Below, piece after piece: positions 62,901 to 64,000 of a stretch of 64,000 bases of DNA. The number at the start of each line of letters is the position of its first letter. Within the stretch, counting starts at the first letter, position 1. The position numbers were made by a program, and so were the translations under genes. The notes beneath the pieces are model-generated. The model was not told the DNA's origin. It made no database searches and was given only the letters and a program-made list of their open reading frames with translations. The stretch lies in contig OZ007513.1 of NCBI GenBank assembly GCA_963931865.1, positions 11,991,467 to 12,055,466 on the forward strand. Direction: 5' to 3'. This DNA comes from Axinella damicornis (taxonomy: Eukaryota > Porifera > Demospongiae > Axinellida > Axinellidae).

Positions 62901-64000
62901 CATCATACACTCTTGGTGGGGGTAGGGGTGTGCTGAGTGAAGGACAAGGATGTGTGAAGGTGAAGGTGTGTGGAGCATGGAGTGAGGGGTGATGGTGAGG
63001 GTGGAGGAGCTTCAGGAAGGACGGGGGTATGTGTACATGTAGAATGAGGGTGTGTGGGTGAGGGTGTGTGAAGTGAGGGTGAGGATGTGTGGAGATGGAG
63101 TGAAGGACAAGGACGGGTGAAGTGAGGGTGTGTGGTGATCATATTCATGGATACAACATGTCTTTCTTTAGACAATACATTGTACATGTAGATACCTAGT
63201 ATAGTAAGCTGGCTACTCCTTGTACATGTATCTCGGGCTAGGAATGAGATATGAAGCTGGGATTTGCACCATTGTGATCAGCATGAAAAGAACCCTCAAC
63301 TGATGTCCTAAAAGCAACTTCTAATATTGGTCACATTTTTGGCAAAAATCGCACTCGACCAAAGGCTATAATCCATGATTTTTCATGATTTTGGGTCAAA
63401 ATTCAACCTACAGCCAAATGGACATCAGTGGAATGCTCAATTCATGCTGATCACAATGGTGCAAGTCCCAGTTTCATATCTCCTTCCTAGCCCAAGATAC
63501 CTAGCAGTTAGCTCAAACATTCGGCCTAATTTGCCATGTGTTACTGGGCAGACGATGATGTCATCATGCGCTCTTGGGGTGTGTTGAGTGAAGGGCAAGG
63601 GTGCGTGAAGGTGAGGGTGTGTGGGAGTGAGGGGTGAGGGTATGTGAAGTGAGGGGTGAGGGTGTGTGGAGTGAGGGGTGAGGGTGTGTGGAGTGAGGGG
63701 TGAGGGTGTGTGGAGTGAGGGGTGAGGGGGTGTGGAGTGAGGGGTGAGGGTGTGTGGAGTGAGGCTGTGTGAAGTGAGGGGTGAGGGTGTGTGCAGTGAG
63801 GGGTGAGGCTGTGTGGAGTGAGGGGTGAGGGGGTGCCACATGTACCTTCACAATATCAGGTCCTCCTGCAGTTCGTGACTTATCGAGAGACTCCGAGTAC
63901 TTGTTCCACTGGTCCTGGTAGCCCCTGAACAGTTTCAACACCTGGTCCTCCGTCTTGTCCACGCGAGACATGTAGGCATCCCGGAACGAGAACCACTGCT
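50651..64000 (-). CDS. F-BAR, C1, SH3, SH3 protein (Bzz1-like), 5' end outside window
   Basis: At least 19 exons on the - strand, from 63846-64000 (cut by the window edge) down to TAG at 50651-50653. All joins keep frame. Order: F-BAR (64000-59733), C1 zinc finger (56133-55364), basic and proline-containing linker (55033-53677), SH3-1 (53168-51811), SH3-2 (51126-50651). Fungal Bzz1 has this same order and drives actin assembly at endocytic sites with WASP proteins; FCHSD/Nervous wreck has F-BAR and two SH3s but no C1, and STAC has C1 and two SH3s but no F-BAR. A role in linking membrane curvature to actin is inferred. The start codon and first F-BAR helix are not in the window. Confidence 0.85.
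51167..51360. repeat. (TG)n microsatellite
   Basis: Long TG array with GCATGTG and GGGGG interruptions upstream (on the gene strand) of the SH3-2 first exon. The many open frames here are repeat artefacts. Confidence 0.95.
51470..51735. repeat. Repeat family F copy plus inverted repeat
   Basis: 51470-51580 matches 19263-19400. At about 51638-51722, GCAATCTAGTTAACGGT pairs with ACCGTTAACTAGATTGC. Confidence 0.8.
51811..53168 (-). CDS. SH3 domain 1 of the F-BAR protein (three exons)
   Basis: Exon 53044-53168 reads GMLEDVFTHQSFEDTVEF, then SFCVAMYDYDKVNPNDMIL. Exon 52392-52443 reads AGEVIELINTASSDWWK. Exon 51811-51858 (48 nt) reads GSIGNKKGYFPASYVQ. AMYDY, the DWWK Trp pair and GYFPASYV are classical SH3 ligand-surface residues. 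Confidence 0.9.
52264..52368. repeat. CCTGGGAAC-type foldback relic with poly-C
   Basis: GGCCTGGGAATGAGG and GGCCTGGGAACGAGGCTAC surround a GCTAGCCTTATTCCCAGCC arm and a 22-nt poly-C run (52322-52343). Confidence 0.65.
53171..53570. repeat. (GGGA)n array adjoining a splice acceptor
   Basis: About 400 bp of imperfect GGAGG/GGGAGA repeats. On the gene strand it is a C/T tract ending at the acceptor CACCTCCAG of exon 53044-53168. Confidence 0.93.
53677..55033 (-). CDS. Linker between C1 and SH3-1 (five small exons)
   Basis: Exons 55003-55033 (31 nt), 54703-54748 (46), 54230-54306 (77), 53821-53928 (108, or 105 from a NAGNAG acceptor) and 53677-53702 (26). They read QPPVKNSPKF, AQQSIAVRLSRLHR, VTGMFSRVIRKLSRHDRR, EEDETLGGLYEAPIPMPPKP and ESLDTAKY. 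These calls rest on frame continuity and splice signals, not on known domains; the 31- and 46-nt exons are the least certain. The basic stretch and the PMPPKP motif could bind lipids or SH3 domains. Confidence 0.6.
55256..55346. mobile_element. Foldback MITE, AGCCTCGTTCCCAGGCC arms
   Basis: TAGCCTCGTTCCCAGGCCTC at the left and GAGGCCTGGGAACGAGGTTA at the right, with CCACG-CCAGCTTTT/AAAAGCTGG-CGTGG pairing inside. Confidence 0.85.
55364..56133 (-). CDS. C1 zinc-finger domain (two exons)
   Basis: Exon 55920-56133 reads SLFTHLNTEDAAGPSF, then GRNHEFVEIERKLPVFCSYC and DGIIQ. Exon 55364-55449 reads PISRGMKCKVCKTNVHHKC and INYITYCSG. His, CxxC, CxxC, HxxC and the last Cys fit the H-C2-C2-H-C-C zinc pattern of C1 domains. 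With few of the hydrophobic loop residues of phorbol-ester binders, it is probably an atypical C1. Confidence 0.88.
55471..55649. repeat. (GGGA)n array next to the C1 exon acceptor
   Basis: About 110 bp of perfect GGGA and then a degenerate part. On the gene strand it is (TCCC)n ending about 20 bp before the acceptor of exon 55364-55449. Confidence 0.95.
56134..56960. repeat. Three (TG)n microsatellites
   Basis: TG arrays at about 56134-56213, 56322-56388 and 56839-56955. The first lies directly against the acceptor of exon 55920-56133 (gene strand CACACAG). Confidence 0.95.
57485..59450 (+). CDS. Kinase-Kelch gene, intronless, with one frame break; nested in an F-BAR intron
   Basis: From ATG 57485 (AAGATGG context; an in-frame ATG exists at 57380) the kinase part has GHGSYAVV (residues 26-33), Lys 46/47, ERFAGECELL helix C, YLHELSPPIIHRDPSANNVL (Asp149, Asn154), DLG 167-169 and GTPCYMPPEA. 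At Tyr257 (58253-58255) the frame must change: frame 1 runs to a stop at 58340, while frame 3 continues YLQEIGNDHPLLGLICQC, the expected end of the kinase, and then a coiled stretch and Kelch repeats (58530-59440) with VYVGGG, LITVGGG, AIGGI, YLLGGG and LAVGGH turns, to TAG 59448-59450. Tyrosine-kinase-like activity is plausible; the P in HRDP is odd. The gene is on the opposite strand to its host. Confidence 0.8.
59733..64000 (-). CDS. F-BAR domain and following coiled region (seven exons, 5' end missing)
   Basis: Exons 63846-64000 (partial), 62199-62393, 61821-61908, 61226-61326, 60548-60628, 60061-60131 and 59733-59844. They read SRVDKTEDQVLKLFRGYQDQ, DSVVLHSYNAHNEYVMQLRA plus FNALHEEFYSKQIYDMLDEL, LNHSLSNLSSFLETLNSV, GQNVSVKIYPPPKCNF, TSLTDELQLVDMTQAPLM, DFDLSTGLDQLHKEYQSVKT and NPSLGDPNTLMEELLEMRNK. 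NEYxxxLxAxNAxxxxYY is the F-BAR hallmark; the last exon looks like a coiled coil. Phases agree at every join. Confidence 0.82.
59849..59990. repeat. (GGGA)n array next to an acceptor
   Basis: About 120 bp of GGGA units starting within 10 bp of the acceptor of exon 59733-59844. Confidence 0.95.
60643..60962. repeat. (GGGA)n array next to an acceptor
   Basis: About 320 bp, with GATAAGATGGGAAGCAAGG islands repeated at about 60778, 60895 and 60953. It starts about 13 bp upstream of the acceptor of exon 60548-60628 on the gene strand. Confidence 0.95.
61302..61765. repeat. (GGGA)n array flanked by two copies of an exon start
   Basis: About 400 bp of GGGA plus a 27-nt poly-G. TAGATCTTAACACTGACATT followed by CTGGC is found at 61302-61326 (true exon start) and again at 61737-61761, beyond the array. 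The outer copy has no AG before it. Confidence 0.9.
62395..62512. repeat. GTGAGGGGTGAGG minisatellite next to an acceptor
   Basis: Units of GAGTGAGGGGTGAGGGTGTG repeat. On the gene strand it is a C/T tract (CACCCCTCACTCCTCAG) that includes the acceptor of exon 62199-62393. A second array of the same type is at 63586-63836, just after the donor of exon 63846-64000. Confidence 0.9.
62562..62832. mobile_element. 271-bp inverted-repeat element, copy 1
   Basis: GAGATATGAAGCTGGGATTT, GCACCATTGTGATCAGCATG at the left is complementary to CATGCTGATCACAATGGTGC, AAATCCCAACCTCATATCTC at the right: arms of about 58 bp. The match to copy 2 continues about 85 bp past the right arm. Confidence 0.85.
63229..63499. 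mobile_element. 271-bp inverted-repeat element, copy 2
   Basis: The same length and about 90% or more alike by eye to 62562-62832, in the same orientation and in the same intron. Confidence 0.85.
63586..63836. repeat. GTGAGGGGTGAGG minisatellite
   Basis: About 250 bp of GTGTGGAGTGAGGGGTGAGG units. The open frames on the - strand (PHPSLHTPSPLT) are repeat artefacts. Confidence 0.93.

Overview
This is eukaryotic animal DNA, most likely from a demosponge; that is an inference, not a proof. Reasons: a very large receptor of tandem SRCR (scavenger receptor cysteine-rich) domains with FN3 repeats, an intronless kinase-Kelch gene of a kind I associate with sponges, and compact split genes full of short inverted-repeat elements and microsatellites. 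I see no prokaryotic operon, CRISPR, tRNA or rRNA.

Region 1 (1-49693, + strand) is the 3' part of one giant gene; its start lies upstream of the window. I could place 68 SRCR half-domain exons at GT-AG (one GC-AG) sites. Each SRCR domain is built from an A exon (about 53-58 codons, ending near the CRQLGF motif) and a B exon (about 52-62 codons, with FGxGTGPIxLD and HNCxHxEDAGVxC). All SRCR introns are phase 1. This gives 35 SRCR domains in the window: domain 1 is only its B half, and the A half of domain 20 probably lies in the 200-N gap (26823-27022). They are followed by four FN3 domains, a membrane-proximal segment, one transmembrane helix and a short tail with an NPLY motif. The product is probably a type I cell-surface receptor or adhesion protein; sponge aggregation-receptor candidates described from Geodia are also SRCR proteins. 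Exons 19B and 20B beside the gap carry frameshifts.

Region 2 (50651-64000, - strand, running off the right edge) is a convergent gene of at least 19 exons encoding F-BAR, C1, SH3, SH3, the domain order of fungal Bzz1. It should link curved membranes to actin assembly. Most of its 3' splice sites lie directly against long pyrimidine-rich micro- or minisatellites.

Region 3 (57485-59450, + strand) is an intronless kinase-Kelch gene nested antisense inside a 3.6 kb intron of the F-BAR gene. Its reading frame changes once, between the kinase and Kelch parts, so it is a pseudogene, an allele or a sequence error.

The introns hold several families of non-autonomous inverted-repeat elements, minisatellites of 36 and 51 bp, and poly-C tracts. 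The most unusual points are the paired loss of a disulfide in SRCR domain 26, a four-domain super-repeat in domains 15-33, a minisatellite that begins at a splice donor and copies it about 16 times, and the coupling of tandem repeats to splice acceptors in the F-BAR gene.
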